The translations under genes and the position numbers were made by a program. Shown here in pieces: positions 1 through 8,772 of a DNA stretch of 64,000 nt; the stretch's first letter is position 1, and each line of letters starts with the position of its first letter. Source of the DNA: Psychrobacter sp. 4Bb (GTDB lineage Bacteria; Pseudomonadota; Gammaproteobacteria; Pseudomonadales; Moraxellaceae); contig NZ_PJAS01000071.1 in assembly GCF_002836735.1 (NCBI RefSeq), forward strand, positions 62,001 through 126,000. Reading direction: 5' to 3'. Under the pieces are notes generated by a model that did not search any database, had not been told where the DNA came from, and saw only the letters and a list, made by a program, of their open reading frames with translations.

Positions 1-163
1 TACCCGTAACTTTGTTCCTCAATAACTTTTTATCTCGTACTCGATACTTATTACATCAACGTTTGTTACATCGATATTTACTACTTAGTACGCTTGTATC
101 GACTGTGCTTGGTATTTTATAAGATTTAACGGATAACTAGTTTAGTATTGCTGAGCATCTTTG

Positions 164-1126
164 TTAGGCATCTTGCGTTTTAGGATTGGTTTCAAAGTCT
201 GCCAACATAGTGCTAATGCGTTCATCTTTTTGACGCCACACTTGTTCAACCCAGTCGAACATTTGAGCTTTTGTATCCTCGTCATTTTCGTAGCCACCTT
301 GCTTGATACTTTTGAACAAAGCATCTGGTATATCAATGTAGCGCAAGTCAACGCCCAAGCGTTTGATATTGCCTTTCCAAAGATCCCCATAGCTTGGCAC
401 ACCATCAGGGTATACGATGGTCATGTCTAGTATGCCATCGATATCTTCACCTAGTGCGCTGATAGCCAGTGATAATCCGCCTGCACGAGGTTTTAACAAG
501 TGCGTATAAGGCGATTTTTGCTGAGCTTGTTTGGCTTTGGTAAAACGAGTACCTTCCAAATAATTTAATAAGGTAAACGGTTTGTCTTTTAGTAGGGCGC
601 AGGCACGTTTGGCTTCTTCGATGTCTTTGCCTTTTAGCGCAGGGTTTTTGGCAATGGCTTCTTTTGAGTGTCGGCGCATCATTGGAAAATCTAAAAAGTA
701 AAAAGCTTGGCCAACGATAGGGATGTAGATCAGCTCAAACTTGGTAAAAAATCGCGTAAGTGGCAAGCGCTTTTCGCCAATATACTGCACGATGCTGGTA
801 TCGACCCATGATTGGTGGTTGCTCACTAGCAGGTATTTACCATTGGTATGAATATCGTCGGGTAGACTGATACGCCAGTCTTTGCGAGGCAACATATTGT
901 CGATCAAGGCACTGTTGCTACTGATCCAGTGAGTAGCAATTTTGATGACGGCTTTGTCTGCAATAGAGGCGCCAGTAATGACCTTACCGACGCCCATTAG
1001 CCATAAAGGAATACTACCACCGAAGCTATTGGCGGCGATGACACCAGTGGCTGTTGCAAGCGACACAGCTTTACCCAGTTTAGGTGAACGTTTATGCATT
1101 TTTCGAATGGTAGATGTCAATCGCAT
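164..1126 (-). CDS. PlsC/YihG-like 1-acylglycerol-3-phosphate O-acyltransferase family protein
   Basis: Likely an inner-membrane acyltransferase of phospholipid synthesis or remodelling, using acyl-CoA or acyl-ACP. The family's catalytic HX4D motif is seen as NHQSWVD around residues 103-109, followed later by an EGTRF motif typical of the second acyltransferase block. The N-terminal hydrophobic stretch (IPLWLMGVGKVITG) suits membrane association. About 320 residues matches the YihG/LPLAT group rather than the shorter PlsC. I chose ATG at 1126 because AAGGA lies 6 nt upstream; an in-frame TTG at 1132 would touch that site. The exact acyl acceptor cannot be told from sequence. Confidence 0.85.
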   Translation of the reverse strand: MRLTSTIRKMHKRSPKLGKAVSLATATGVIAANSFGGSIPLWLMGVGKVITGASIADKAVIKIATHWISSNSALIDNMLPRKDWRISLPDDIHTNGKYLLVSNHQSWVDTSIVQYIGEKRLPLTRFFTKFELIYIPIVGQAFYFLDFPMMRRHSKEAIAKNPALKGKDIEEAKRACALLKDKPFTLLNYLEGTRFTKAKQAQQKSPYTHLLKPRAGGLSLAISALGEDIDGILDMTIVYPDGVPSYGDLWKGNIKRLGVDLRYIDIPDALFKSIKQGGYENDEDTKAQMFDWVEQVWRQKDERISTMLADFETNPKTQDA

Positions 1127-1132
1127 GCTCAA

Positions 1133-1501
1133 TCCTTTTCAGTCTATCTGATTAATAATAAGCCGTATGTCGCTGAATCTGTCCTAGTCAAGTCAGGAAT
1201 ATTATGAACGTAAAGCTTTAAATCATGACTATTTAAAGCCGACAAATCTAGCGATATAATTTTAGCAGAAACATGTTGTAGTGTACGGTTGTAAACGTGA
1301 CTAGTGGTAGCAAGGCGCGAAGATTTGACCTATAAAATCATTGAAATATAACCTGCACTTATCATACATAGGTATGACAAAATATTACACAGAGATAGGT
1401 TCTAGTTGCCATAATAATGGGGAATGTAGATAAGTACTTAAAAAAGATTAACGGACAATCTTTATAAAAAGCACGATTTTTTAAACTTAAGAGGAAATAT
1501 T
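1133..1501. other. Intergenic region with candidate promoter of the OmpA-like gene
   Basis: There is no credible ORF. A plausible sigma-70 promoter reading right has -35 TTGACC at 1325-1330, a 16-nt spacer and -10 TATAAC at 1347-1352. It leaves a 5' UTR of about 145 nt before the OmpA-like lipoprotein gene. Nothing else is recognisable. Confidence 0.4.
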
Positions 1502-2158
1502 ATGCGTAATACTTTAATGATTGCAGCAGTAGCATCAGGTCTAGCACTTAGTGGTTGTACAACAGATCCAAACACTGGACAACAGCGTCTAAATAAAGCT
1601 GCTCTAGGTGGTTTAGTTGGTGCAGCAGGTGGTGCAACTATTTCAAAAGCAACAGGCGGCGACAAGACTGGTCGTGATGCAGCTATCGGCGCAGCACTAG
1701 GTGCAGGTGTTGGTTACTACATGGAGCGTCAAGCTCGTCAGCTTGAGCAGCAAATGGCTGGCACAGGCGTAACTGTTGAGCAGAACCCAACCACTGGTAA
1801 CATTGATTTGGTTATGCCAGGTAGCATCACGTTCTCATTTGATGATGCAACCCTTAGCTCATCATTCAAGCCAACGCTTGATAAGCTTGCTTCAACGATG
1901 AACCAGTACAACCAAAACACAATTACTATCGCTGGTCACACTGATAGCAAAGGTTCAGCATCTTATAACATGGGTCTGTCACGTGATCGTGCTTACTCAG
2001 TTGCTAACTACTTAACAGCTCGCGGTGTTGCTTCAAACCGTGTAAACGTTGTTGCTTACGGCGAGTCACGTCCGATCGCAGACAACAATACTGAATATGG
2101 CCGTGGTCAAAACCGCCGTGTTGAGCTGACAGTTAACGCACCACAGAGCGTAAACTAA
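1502..2158 (+). CDS. OmpA-family lipoprotein with glycine-zipper domain (YiaD/Pal-like)
   Basis: Outer-membrane lipoprotein expected to bind peptidoglycan. The signal peptide ends in a lipobox LSGC with the lipidated Cys near residue 19. Next comes a glycine-rich membrane-inserting segment (about residues 31-75, GGLVGAAGGA and GAALGAGVGYY). A C-terminal OmpA-like domain (about residues 105-215) follows, with the family sequences TITIAGHTDSKGSASYN, LSRDRAYSV and GQNRRVEL. At 218 residues it matches E. coli YiaD. GAGG sits 8 nt before the ATG. It is monocistronic, with its own promoter and a strong terminator. Confidence 0.9.
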   Translation: MRNTLMIAAVASGLALSGCTTDPNTGQQRLNKAALGGLVGAAGGATISKATGGDKTGRDAAIGAALGAGVGYYMERQARQLEQQMAGTGVTVEQNPTTGNIDLVMPGSITFSFDDATLSSSFKPTLDKLASTMNQYNQNTITIAGHTDSKGSASYNMGLSRDRAYSVANYLTARGVASNRVNVVAYGESRPIADNNTEYGRGQNRRVELTVNAPQSVN

Positions 2159-2214
2159 TCAATAGCTATATAGCTATTGAGTATGTGCTAGATATTTGAG
2201 CACATATATTTCAA

Positions 2215-2245
2215 AAAGAGTCAGCGATATGCTGGCTCTTTTTTT
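2215..2245 (+). terminator. Rho-independent terminator of the OmpA-like gene
   Basis: The arms GAGTCAGC and GCTGGCTC pair around a GATAT loop and are followed by a run of seven T. It lies 57 nt after the stop codon. Confidence 0.85.
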
Positions 2246-2305
2246 GTGTTTTCAGTTTGAATAAAATAGTGATGATTGATAGATATAGTTAATATTAAAT
2301 TAAAT

Positions 2306-2335
2306 ATTGATAATGATTATCAATAACACTATAAT
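2306..2335 (+). promoter_or_regulatory. Fur box overlapping a sigma-70 promoter of the imelysin operon
   Basis: ATTGATAATGATTATCAAT at 2306-2324 is a 19-bp palindrome that differs from perfect symmetry only at the centre. It fits the Fur consensus of GATAAT repeats. The -35 TTGATA (2307-2312) lies inside it, and after a 17-nt spacer comes a perfect -10 TATAAT (2330-2335). Fur-iron binding here should block RNA polymerase, so the downstream imelysin genes are expected to be induced in low iron. The leader to the first ATG is about 155 nt. Confidence 0.85.
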
Positions 2336-2496
2336 TTGTCAGTGTTTGCTATTGATGCAATATTAAACGTCTTATCGTGCGCACTGAGAGTCAATGTGCA
2401 TGGCTAAGATAGCCTGCTGTAACATGGCTTGATTATCAAAATAATTGAGGCTACTTAACCAAAACGAATTTTTTGCTATATTTCTTGAGGATATGT

Positions 2497-3957
2497 ATGA
2501 CGATTACCACAGTAACGAGCCGTAAGCTTTTACCAACTACTTTAGCTGTTGCACTTGCAGGATTGTTAATGGTGTCGGGCTGTACAAAGCAAGCCGATGA
2601 AGACACCAATGCTGCGACAGAAACGCAAACAGAAGTAGCAAACACAGAGACAGCTGATAATTCAGAGATGACTGCTGCCGAAAAAGCACATATTGATAGA
2701 TTGATTATCAGTTATGCAAATATGGCACACGCCGCTTATAAAGATTCGTTGGACACGGCCAAAGCGCTACAAACTGCGGTAGAAACTTACGTGGCCACCC
2801 CAACACAAGAGAACCTTGATGCTGCAAAAGCTGCCTATAAAGCAGCGCGTCAACCATATTCACAAACTGAGATTTTCCGTTTTGATGAAGGCTTTGTGAC
2901 TGCCAACGACAAACGTGCTATCAACAGTATCGATAGTTGGGAAGGGCAGATCAATGCTTGGCCACTTGATGAAGCATTGATTGATTATGTTGGTGACGAC
3001 TACGAAGGCGAATATAATAGCCAAGAGAACATCGTCAATAGCGATAGCATTACTGTGGGTAGTATCAAGCAAGATACCAGTACGATTACACCTGAGCTAC
3101 TCGCAGAAATGAATGAAATCGGTGGTAGTGAGGCCAATGTAACGACTGGTTATCATGCGATTGAATTTATGCTGTGGGGTCAAGACAACAACGGCGTAAA
3201 AGAAGGCGCAGGTAATCGCCCAGTCACTGACTATGCGACTGAAGCCGGACAGTGTACTAGTGGTGAGACCGTCAATGAAGATGCCAATATTTGTGAGCGC
3301 CGCGGGGAATTCTTAACTGCTGCAACTCAACTATTGGTTGATGATTTGACCGCGATGGAAGCTCAGTGGCAGCCCGACACTGAGAATACTTTGCGTAGTG
3401 ATTTGATAGCGCGCAAATACGATAATGGTCTGCGCCAAATTATGTATCAAATGGGCAGCTTAGCATTAGGTGAGCTTGCGTCTGAGCGTATGCAGGTCGC
3501 TTTTGTTACGGGTTCTACCGAAGATGAGCACGAATGCTTTAGTGATTTGACTCATTTAAGCTATGCCAATAATGCGCGCGGTATCCAAAACGTCTTTAAT
3601 GGTAGCTATACAACAGTCGCTGGCAAGACAGTGGGCGGCTACGGTATCAAAGACTATCTAACGGATAACGGCCACACAGAAGCTGCTGATAAATTGGCTG
3701 CTGAGTTCAACAAAGTAGAAGGCGCGTTCAACGTTATCGTTGAAAAAGGCGAAAAAGACGGCATCAAGATTGACCAGATGATTGCAACTGTCGGTCAAGC
3801 CAGCCAAGAAGGTATCTCTGCTGAAGAACAAAACGTCCGTCGTGGATGGGTTGAAGCGGGTATCACTAGTTTACAAGAGCTGACGGCCAGTATCGAAAAC
3901 GCTGCAAAAGCAGTTGGTATCGATAATCTAGACGCAGATGCAGGGTCACAGTTTTAA
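2497..3957 (+). CDS. Imelysin-family (M75) iron-regulated lipoprotein
   Basis: Imelysin proteins are surface or periplasmic iron-related proteins (IrpA, EfeO/EfeM relatives); a peptidase role is doubtful. The lipobox is VSGC after a short signal peptide, followed by an acidic, Thr/Glu-rich linker. The family GxHxxE motif is intact as GYHAIEF, with His near residue 220, and is followed by LWGQD. About 486 residues is the usual two-repeat length. I start at ATG 2497 (AGGA 5 nt upstream) rather than the TTG at 2473, which lacks a ribosome site. It is the first gene after the Fur-box promoter and is followed by genes of the same module. Confidence 0.9.
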   Translation: MTITTVTSRKLLPTTLAVALAGLLMVSGCTKQADEDTNAATETQTEVANTETADNSEMTAAEKAHIDRLIISYANMAHAAYKDSLDTAKALQTAVETYVATPTQENLDAAKAAYKAARQPYSQTEIFRFDEGFVTANDKRAINSIDSWEGQINAWPLDEALIDYVGDDYEGEYNSQENIVNSDSITVGSIKQDTSTITPELLAEMNEIGGSEANVTTGYHAIEFMLWGQDNNGVKEGAGNRPVTDYATEAGQCTSGETVNEDANICERRGEFLTAATQLLVDDLTAMEAQWQPDTENTLRSDLIARKYDNGLRQIMYQMGSLALGELASERMQVAFVTGSTEDEHECFSDLTHLSYANNARGIQNVFNGSYTTVAGKTVGGYGIKDYLTDNGHTEAADKLAAEFNKVEGAFNVIVEKGEKDGIKIDQMIATVGQASQEGISAEEQNVRRGWVEAGITSLQELTASIENAAKAVGIDNLDADAGSQF

Positions 3958-4074
3958 GAAAAATTTAAGCTAGCGGCCCTTATTTAAAATCTTTTCATTG
4001 GCTTTGCGACGTTTTATTAGTCGTTATAGGTCAGTAACCGCTGTTTATTGGATACTTAGATTAGATATAATACG

Positions 4075-4107
4075 TGCGTTGTCAGCCACCGTTGGCAACG
4101 CATTTTT
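4075..4107 (+). terminator. Possible partial terminator or attenuator between imelysin and DHOR genes
   Basis: TGCGTTG (4075-4081) pairs with CAACGCA (4096-4102) and is followed by TTTTTA. It lies in the 285-nt gap between two genes expected to share a promoter. It may therefore cut transcription partway and make the first imelysin more abundant than the rest. Confidence 0.45.
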
Positions 4108-4242
4108 ACGAGCATTAAATGAGCCAATTGGCTGGTGTATCATTTCATTATATGTCGATAAGCAATGATTGTGACGACATATAATGAGATGGTATGACAA
4201 AATTTTAATGGTTCTACTCTAGCGCTAAGGCAATTAATTTCT

Positions 4243-5895
4243 ATGAACGCCAATTATGTTAACCTCTCTGATTCTCCTCTTGCTACTCAAATCCTACGAC
4301 ATATACCTTCTAAGCTTGCGCTAATTATCGCCAGTGCAATGGCTATCAGTGCGTGTCAACCATCTGATAGCGTTTCAGACGATACTTCAGAGCAGGCCTC
4401 AAGTAATGAAAGCGGCAGTGAAAACAGCCAATCGCTGTCGTCCGAACATGCCAAAAATATAGAAACCCTGGCAGGCATGCCGATGCAGCAACTGGTGAGC
4501 TTTGACCCTCAAGAGATTAAGCAGGGCGGTGACTCTGGTATTAGTATTAGCAGTGCTGAGAGCTACTCAAAGCCTTCATCGAATCTAGCAGCTTCTCGTA
4601 AAGGGTCGTTCTTTATTGGTAATGCGTTTTTCAAGCAGCCATGGGTCGTTGCACCTGCTAGTACTGATAGTCGTGATGGACTGGGCGCATTATTCAATGT
4701 GGCCGCTTGTCAGTCTTGTCATGTCAAAGACGGGCGAGGTCACGCGCCGATGACTGTCGATGACGATGCTGATAGTTTATTGATTCGTCTGTCTATGCCA
4801 GCGACGACCGATGAGCAACGTCAGCAGCTACAGGATTCGCTAATTGAAAAGGTGGTTCATCCTATGTATGGTGGCCAGCTACAAGATCGCGGTATTCAGG
4901 GCGTGCCTGCTGAAGCGAGAATTGCGGTGCAATGGACAGACAAACCAGTTACCTTTGCTGACGGATATGTCGAGACACTACGTGCGCCAACGTTTAATTT
5001 GACCAAACCTGGTTACGGTGCTTTTGACGATGACATGATGGTATCACCGCGTGTGGCGCTACCGATGATTGGGCTTGGGTTACTAGAGCAAATACCTGAC
5101 GATGACATTAAAAAACAAGCCAACGACAGTAATGATAGCGATATCAGTGGTAAGTTTAACTGGGTCATGGATCCACAGACGGGCAAGCGTGCGCTTGGAC
5201 GATTTGGGTGGAAAGCAGGTCAAACCAAACTTATCACCCAAAATCAAAGTGCCTTTAACGAAGATATGGGTTTGACATCAAACATCCGTCCTCACGAATC
5301 CTGTATGCCAACGCAGACCGCTTGCCTAAATGCAGCGACAGGTGCTGATGAGCAGGGCAATGGTAAATCACCCGTTGAAGTAAACGATGAGGTCGCGAAA
5401 TTTGTAGAGTTTTATACTCGAAATCTAGCAGTGCCGCATCGCCGTAATGCAGATGATAAGCTTGTGCTAGCTGGCAAAAAGCGTTTTTATGACATGGGTT
5501 GTCAAAGCTGCCATACGCCAAGATATCAGTTGCCAAAAACCGACGATGATCATCTTGAGCAGCATGGACAAGTGATTTATCCTTACACAGATTTGCTATT
5601 GCATGATATGGGCAATGATCTCGCTGATCGTACGATTGCCGGTAAGCTACCACCAAAAGATGCCCAAGTTGAGTTTTTAGCCAACTCTTATGAATGGCGT
5701 ACGCCAGCACTTTGGGGCGTAGGACTTGCGCAGACAGTTGATCCTCAAGCGACGTTTTTGCATGATGGCCGTGCACGTACGTTGATGGAAGCGGTTTTAT
5801 GGCATGGCGGAGAAGCCGAAAAGCAAAAGCAACAAGTATTGAAGTTGGACAAACAAGGTCGCGCAGAGCTTAATGCGTTCCTAAAGTCGCTGTAA
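4243..5895 (+). CDS. Di-heme thiol oxidoreductase-like lipoprotein (DHOR/DUF1111)
   Basis: Predicted c-type di-heme redox protein related to the cytochrome c peroxidase superfamily. CxxCH heme sites occur as CQSCH at residues 156-160 and CQSCH at 420-424. Further features are HxxCMPTQTAC in the middle and the distal FLHDGRARTLMEAVLWHGGEA typical of the family. The N-terminus has a signal segment ending in a lipobox ISAC (Cys38), then a Ser/Glu-rich linker. The ATG at 4243 has only a weak ribosome site. In many bacteria this family sits between two imelysin genes, as here, which implies electron transfer linked to iron handling. The real substrate is unknown. Confidence 0.88.
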   Translation: MNANYVNLSDSPLATQILRHIPSKLALIIASAMAISACQPSDSVSDDTSEQASSNESGSENSQSLSSEHAKNIETLAGMPMQQLVSFDPQEIKQGGDSGISISSAESYSKPSSNLAASRKGSFFIGNAFFKQPWVVAPASTDSRDGLGALFNVAACQSCHVKDGRGHAPMTVDDDADSLLIRLSMPATTDEQRQQLQDSLIEKVVHPMYGGQLQDRGIQGVPAEARIAVQWTDKPVTFADGYVETLRAPTFNLTKPGYGAFDDDMMVSPRVALPMIGLGLLEQIPDDDIKKQANDSNDSDISGKFNWVMDPQTGKRALGRFGWKAGQTKLITQNQSAFNEDMGLTSNIRPHESCMPTQTACLNAATGADEQGNGKSPVEVNDEVAKFVEFYTRNLAVPHRRNADDKLVLAGKKRFYDMGCQSCHTPRYQLPKTDDDHLEQHGQVIYPYTDLLLHDMGNDLADRTIAGKLPPKDAQVEFLANSYEWRTPALWGVGLAQTVDPQATFLHDGRARTLMEAVLWHGGEAEKQKQQVLKLDKQGRAELNAFLKSL

Positions 5896-5924
5896 TAAAG
5901 TCGCTATTATAAAATCAGTATAAA
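5883..5924. repeat. Degenerate 14-bp tandem repeat straddling the DHOR stop codon
   Basis: Units AAAGTCGCTGTAAT (5883-5896) and AAAGTCGCTATTAT (5897-5910) agree at most positions. A decayed third unit runs to 5924. The first copy contains the stop codon of the coding sequence. Confidence 0.5.
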
Positions 5925-5964
5925 AACGCTATAAATTACTACCTATAACATTACCGAGAAACCT

Positions 5965-7116
5965 ATGAAAATAAACCACGCTTTGGCAATGGCGCTATCT
6001 GCATTGAGTGCTGGACTGCTGATCAGTTGTGTCAAACCTGCCGATGACAACAAAGCTGCAGATGTAGACAGCCAAAAAGTTGTGCAAGACAGTGCAGCTA
6101 CTGACAGCTCAATAGAAAACAGCAAAGAAAGTACTGAGCAAATCGTTGCAGTAGATATCAGCCCTGAGACTGCAAAAACGTATTTGACGCATGTGGCAGA
6201 CGATATCGTGATTCCTGCGTATGCTGATGCAGCCAAGCAAAGCGATCTGTTGAACGAACTGGCGCAGAAGCACTGTACCCAAGCTCCAGTAAGTGGCGAT
6301 GAGCTACAAGCATTACGTGCACAGTGGCTAGTATTGGCACAAGCTTGGTCAAGTGCTGAGATGGTCAACTTTGGTCCTGCGACTGCTAGTATGAGCAATC
6401 TATACATCAACTACTATCCTGACGAGCGCGGACTTGTACACAGTGGCGTGGCTGATTTGATTGCTGCCAATCCAAAACTAACGCCAGAACAACTTGCTGG
6501 CGAGAGCGCTATCGTACAAGGCGTACCAGGGTTGGAAGAGGCTTTGTTTGCCAATGACAGTTTAGACGCTGGTCAGTGTGCTTATGTGATTAGCGCTAGT
6601 AGTGCGTTGAGCACGCGTCTAAAAGACATCGAGAAAAACTGGCAGCAAAACGCGACTGATTTATTGGCGATAGACAAAACAGCAGAGAGCGATAGAGGCC
6701 TAAATCAGTGGATTAACTCTCTACTGTCATTGATTGAGACCATGAAATCTAATGCCATTGATCAGCCACTCGGTCTGACAGGTAAGGCAAAAGGGCATTT
6801 GCCTGCTGCTACTGCTGGTCAAAGCCGCGCTATCATCAATGCTAAGTTAGATACGATTAATAAAGCCATGACTGACCCAGTACTGACAGCTATTCTTGGT
6901 AGCAATGATGAAAACAAAGTTTCGGATAATCTATCAACTGCATTGGCTGATACAACCGCATTATTAGCACAAATGCCAGAAGATTTATCAGAGGCTAGTA
7001 AGGACGATCAACAAGCGTTATACGATCATCTGACTGATGTCACTCGTCTGATTAAACGCCAGTTAATCCCAGCACTTGGTATTCGCGTGGGCTTTAACAG
7101 CACTGATGGCGATTAG
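5965..7116 (+). CDS. Second imelysin-family lipoprotein with altered GxHxxE motif
   Basis: A shorter (383-residue) imelysin-like protein with lipobox LISC near residue 22 and an Asp/Ser/Glu-rich linker. The region equivalent to GxHxxE reads GVPGLEEALF, so the metal-site His is absent. That form is usual for the second imelysin in such operons and suggests a structural or partner role. Its stop is 3 nt before the DUF1513 start, so the two are co-transcribed and probably translationally coupled. It should be Fur-regulated with the upstream genes. The substrate is unknown. Confidence 0.85.
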   Translation: MKINHALAMALSALSAGLLISCVKPADDNKAADVDSQKVVQDSAATDSSIENSKESTEQIVAVDISPETAKTYLTHVADDIVIPAYADAAKQSDLLNELAQKHCTQAPVSGDELQALRAQWLVLAQAWSSAEMVNFGPATASMSNLYINYYPDERGLVHSGVADLIAANPKLTPEQLAGESAIVQGVPGLEEALFANDSLDAGQCAYVISASSALSTRLKDIEKNWQQNATDLLAIDKTAESDRGLNQWINSLLSLIETMKSNAIDQPLGLTGKAKGHLPAATAGQSRAIINAKLDTINKAMTDPVLTAILGSNDENKVSDNLSTALADTTALLAQMPEDLSEASKDDQQALYDHLTDVTRLIKRQLIPALGIRVGFNSTDGD

Positions 7117-7119
7117 ACA

Positions 7120-8676
7120 ATGTCTACTATCGAAGCGAGTACAGCAATGTCAGCAGCCCAGACTCATGACCAGATGAATAGGTCTAATCGGTCTGGGAGA
7201 ACTTCGTCAACTCATGAGCTTTTGACGACTTCAGTGCTGACAGCAGTTGGTACGGCGGCGCTGGTCGGTATTCACCATCGTTATCGTAAGCAGCAGCATC
7301 CAGATGCCAGTCTACAAGATTATGTAGATGGTATTCGTACGCAGTTGCAAGCATTAAGTGCGGCACCTGTTTCAACGCCGAAGCTTTCGCGCTTACGTTA
7401 TGCTTGTGAGCAAGCAGCGGTAACCTGGAAGCAGGCTTATCATGCTGTAGGTGATGATAAAAGTAACACGCCTGACTTTGCTGTCATGCATACGACAACG
7501 ATGCTAGCGCGCCCAGTCAGCTGGGTCAGTGGCGTTGCATCACTGCCAAAAGATCAGGCTACATCAGGCCAGAGTGAGCACGACTTTGGCGTGGTAGGTA
7601 TTGATGCTGACAGACAAATCGTTTGGCAGACAACTATGCCTGAGCGTGTCCACGACATCGTTGTTCAGCCTGTATCTGTCAATGTATCTGAAGTTCAGTA
7701 TAGCAATGTTGAAAAAAGACGTGATGTCGTCGTCATGGGTCGTCGTCCAAGCGAAAAATTCTGGGTACTTAATACGTCAAATGGGCAAGTACAGCATGCG
7801 ATTACAGCTGATGTAAACCGTCACTTTTATGGTCATGCTTGCTATAGCTTAGATGGCAGCTTGCTCTACGTAACTGAGAACGACACAGTGAGTTTGGCAG
7901 GTAAAATTGGTATCTATGATGCCCATGATGCTTATCAAAAAGTAGCAGAGTTTGACTCATATGGTATCGGGCCGCATGAACTGATTATGCATCCTGATAG
8001 CGAAACGCTCGTCATTGCAAATGGGGGTATCAAAACCGAGCAGGCCTCACGCGAAGAGCTAAATCTAGATACCATGCGACCCTCACTGGTTTATCTGAAT
8101 CGTCACGATGGCACATTGCTTGAGCAAGTGACTCCCAAACATAATCAGATGAGTGTGCGCCATTTAGCCATGCACGATGACGGCACAGTGATGATCGGTA
8201 TTCAGTTCCAAGGTGAAAAACATATCAATGTACCGTTAGTGCTGACTCATAAACGTGGTGATGCTAGCTTTACCCCACTCACTATGCCAAATAATCAATG
8301 GCAACGTTTTCACCAATATATCGCTAGCGTGGCGGTGGATAGTGAGCGTAACTTACTGTGTGTGACCACGCCAATTGGCGGCTGTGCGGCAATTTATGAT
8401 TTGCATACTCGCGAGCTGATTGATGATGTAAGTCTGCCAGATTGTGCAGGGGCTTCGGTGTTAGCTAATTCTGGTGCTTCCATGAGTAAAGTTGATAAAC
8501 ATGCCGAGCCGACAGGATTTATCGTTAGTGATGGTCAAGGGCAGTTAACAGCGCTAAAAGTAACTGTTTTACCAGAAGTAAAATCGAACGTAGACGATGT
8601 TGAACCTCATGAGCGGATTATCAAAGACAGTCAACTGCATATGATGTCGTTTGACAACCACTTACAAGCACTGTGA
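7120..8676 (+). CDS. DUF1513 beta-propeller-like protein of the imelysin operon
   Basis: Last gene of the iron module. DUF1513 proteins are predicted periplasmic beta-propellers found almost always with imelysin and DHOR genes. Family-like stretches are seen in GHACYSLDGSLLYVTEND, GIGPHELIMHPD and RHLAMHDDGTVMIGIQ, where His residues recur at blade tips. Residues 32-50 (LLTTSVLTAVGTAALVGIH) form a single hydrophobic segment that could be a signal anchor; no clear twin-arginine motif is visible. The 518 residues exceed the common length of about 360, partly through the long N-terminus. Function is not established. Confidence 0.8.
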   Translation: MSTIEASTAMSAAQTHDQMNRSNRSGRTSSTHELLTTSVLTAVGTAALVGIHHRYRKQQHPDASLQDYVDGIRTQLQALSAAPVSTPKLSRLRYACEQAAVTWKQAYHAVGDDKSNTPDFAVMHTTTMLARPVSWVSGVASLPKDQATSGQSEHDFGVVGIDADRQIVWQTTMPERVHDIVVQPVSVNVSEVQYSNVEKRRDVVVMGRRPSEKFWVLNTSNGQVQHAITADVNRHFYGHACYSLDGSLLYVTENDTVSLAGKIGIYDAHDAYQKVAEFDSYGIGPHELIMHPDSETLVIANGGIKTEQASREELNLDTMRPSLVYLNRHDGTLLEQVTPKHNQMSVRHLAMHDDGTVMIGIQFQGEKHINVPLVLTHKRGDASFTPLTMPNNQWQRFHQYIASVAVDSERNLLCVTTPIGGCAAIYDLHTRELIDDVSLPDCAGASVLANSGASMSKVDKHAEPTGFIVSDGQGQLTALKVTVLPEVKSNVDDVEPHERIIKDSQLHMMSFDNHLQAL

Positions 8677-8726
8677 TACGTGACATTCAACAAGAGCGAC
8701 AGCTGAACAGGCATGGCTATTAATAA

Positions 8727-8765
8727 TGACTATTACTAGAATGGCGGTAATAGTCAGCCAAGGAG
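8727..8765 (+). promoter_or_regulatory. Perfect 10-bp hairpin next to the Shine-Dalgarno of the ATT-start gene
   Basis: TGACTATTAC (8727-8736) and GTAATAGTCA (8747-8756) are exact complements around a 10-nt loop. There is no T-run, so it is not a terminator. The Shine-Dalgarno AAGGAG (8760-8765) begins 3 nt after the hairpin and is 7 nt before an ATT codon. It may protect the mRNA or control translation of the next gene. Confidence 0.55.
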
Positions 8766-8772
8766 ATAGAGC

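Noticed and set aside
142-405. Short frames antisense to the acyltransferase gene
   Set aside because: They lie within a gene with clear family motifs and have no ribosome site or domain.
5255-5776. 173-codon frame antisense to the DHOR gene
   Set aside because: It overlaps conserved CxxCH coding sequence on the other strand and has no recognisable protein.
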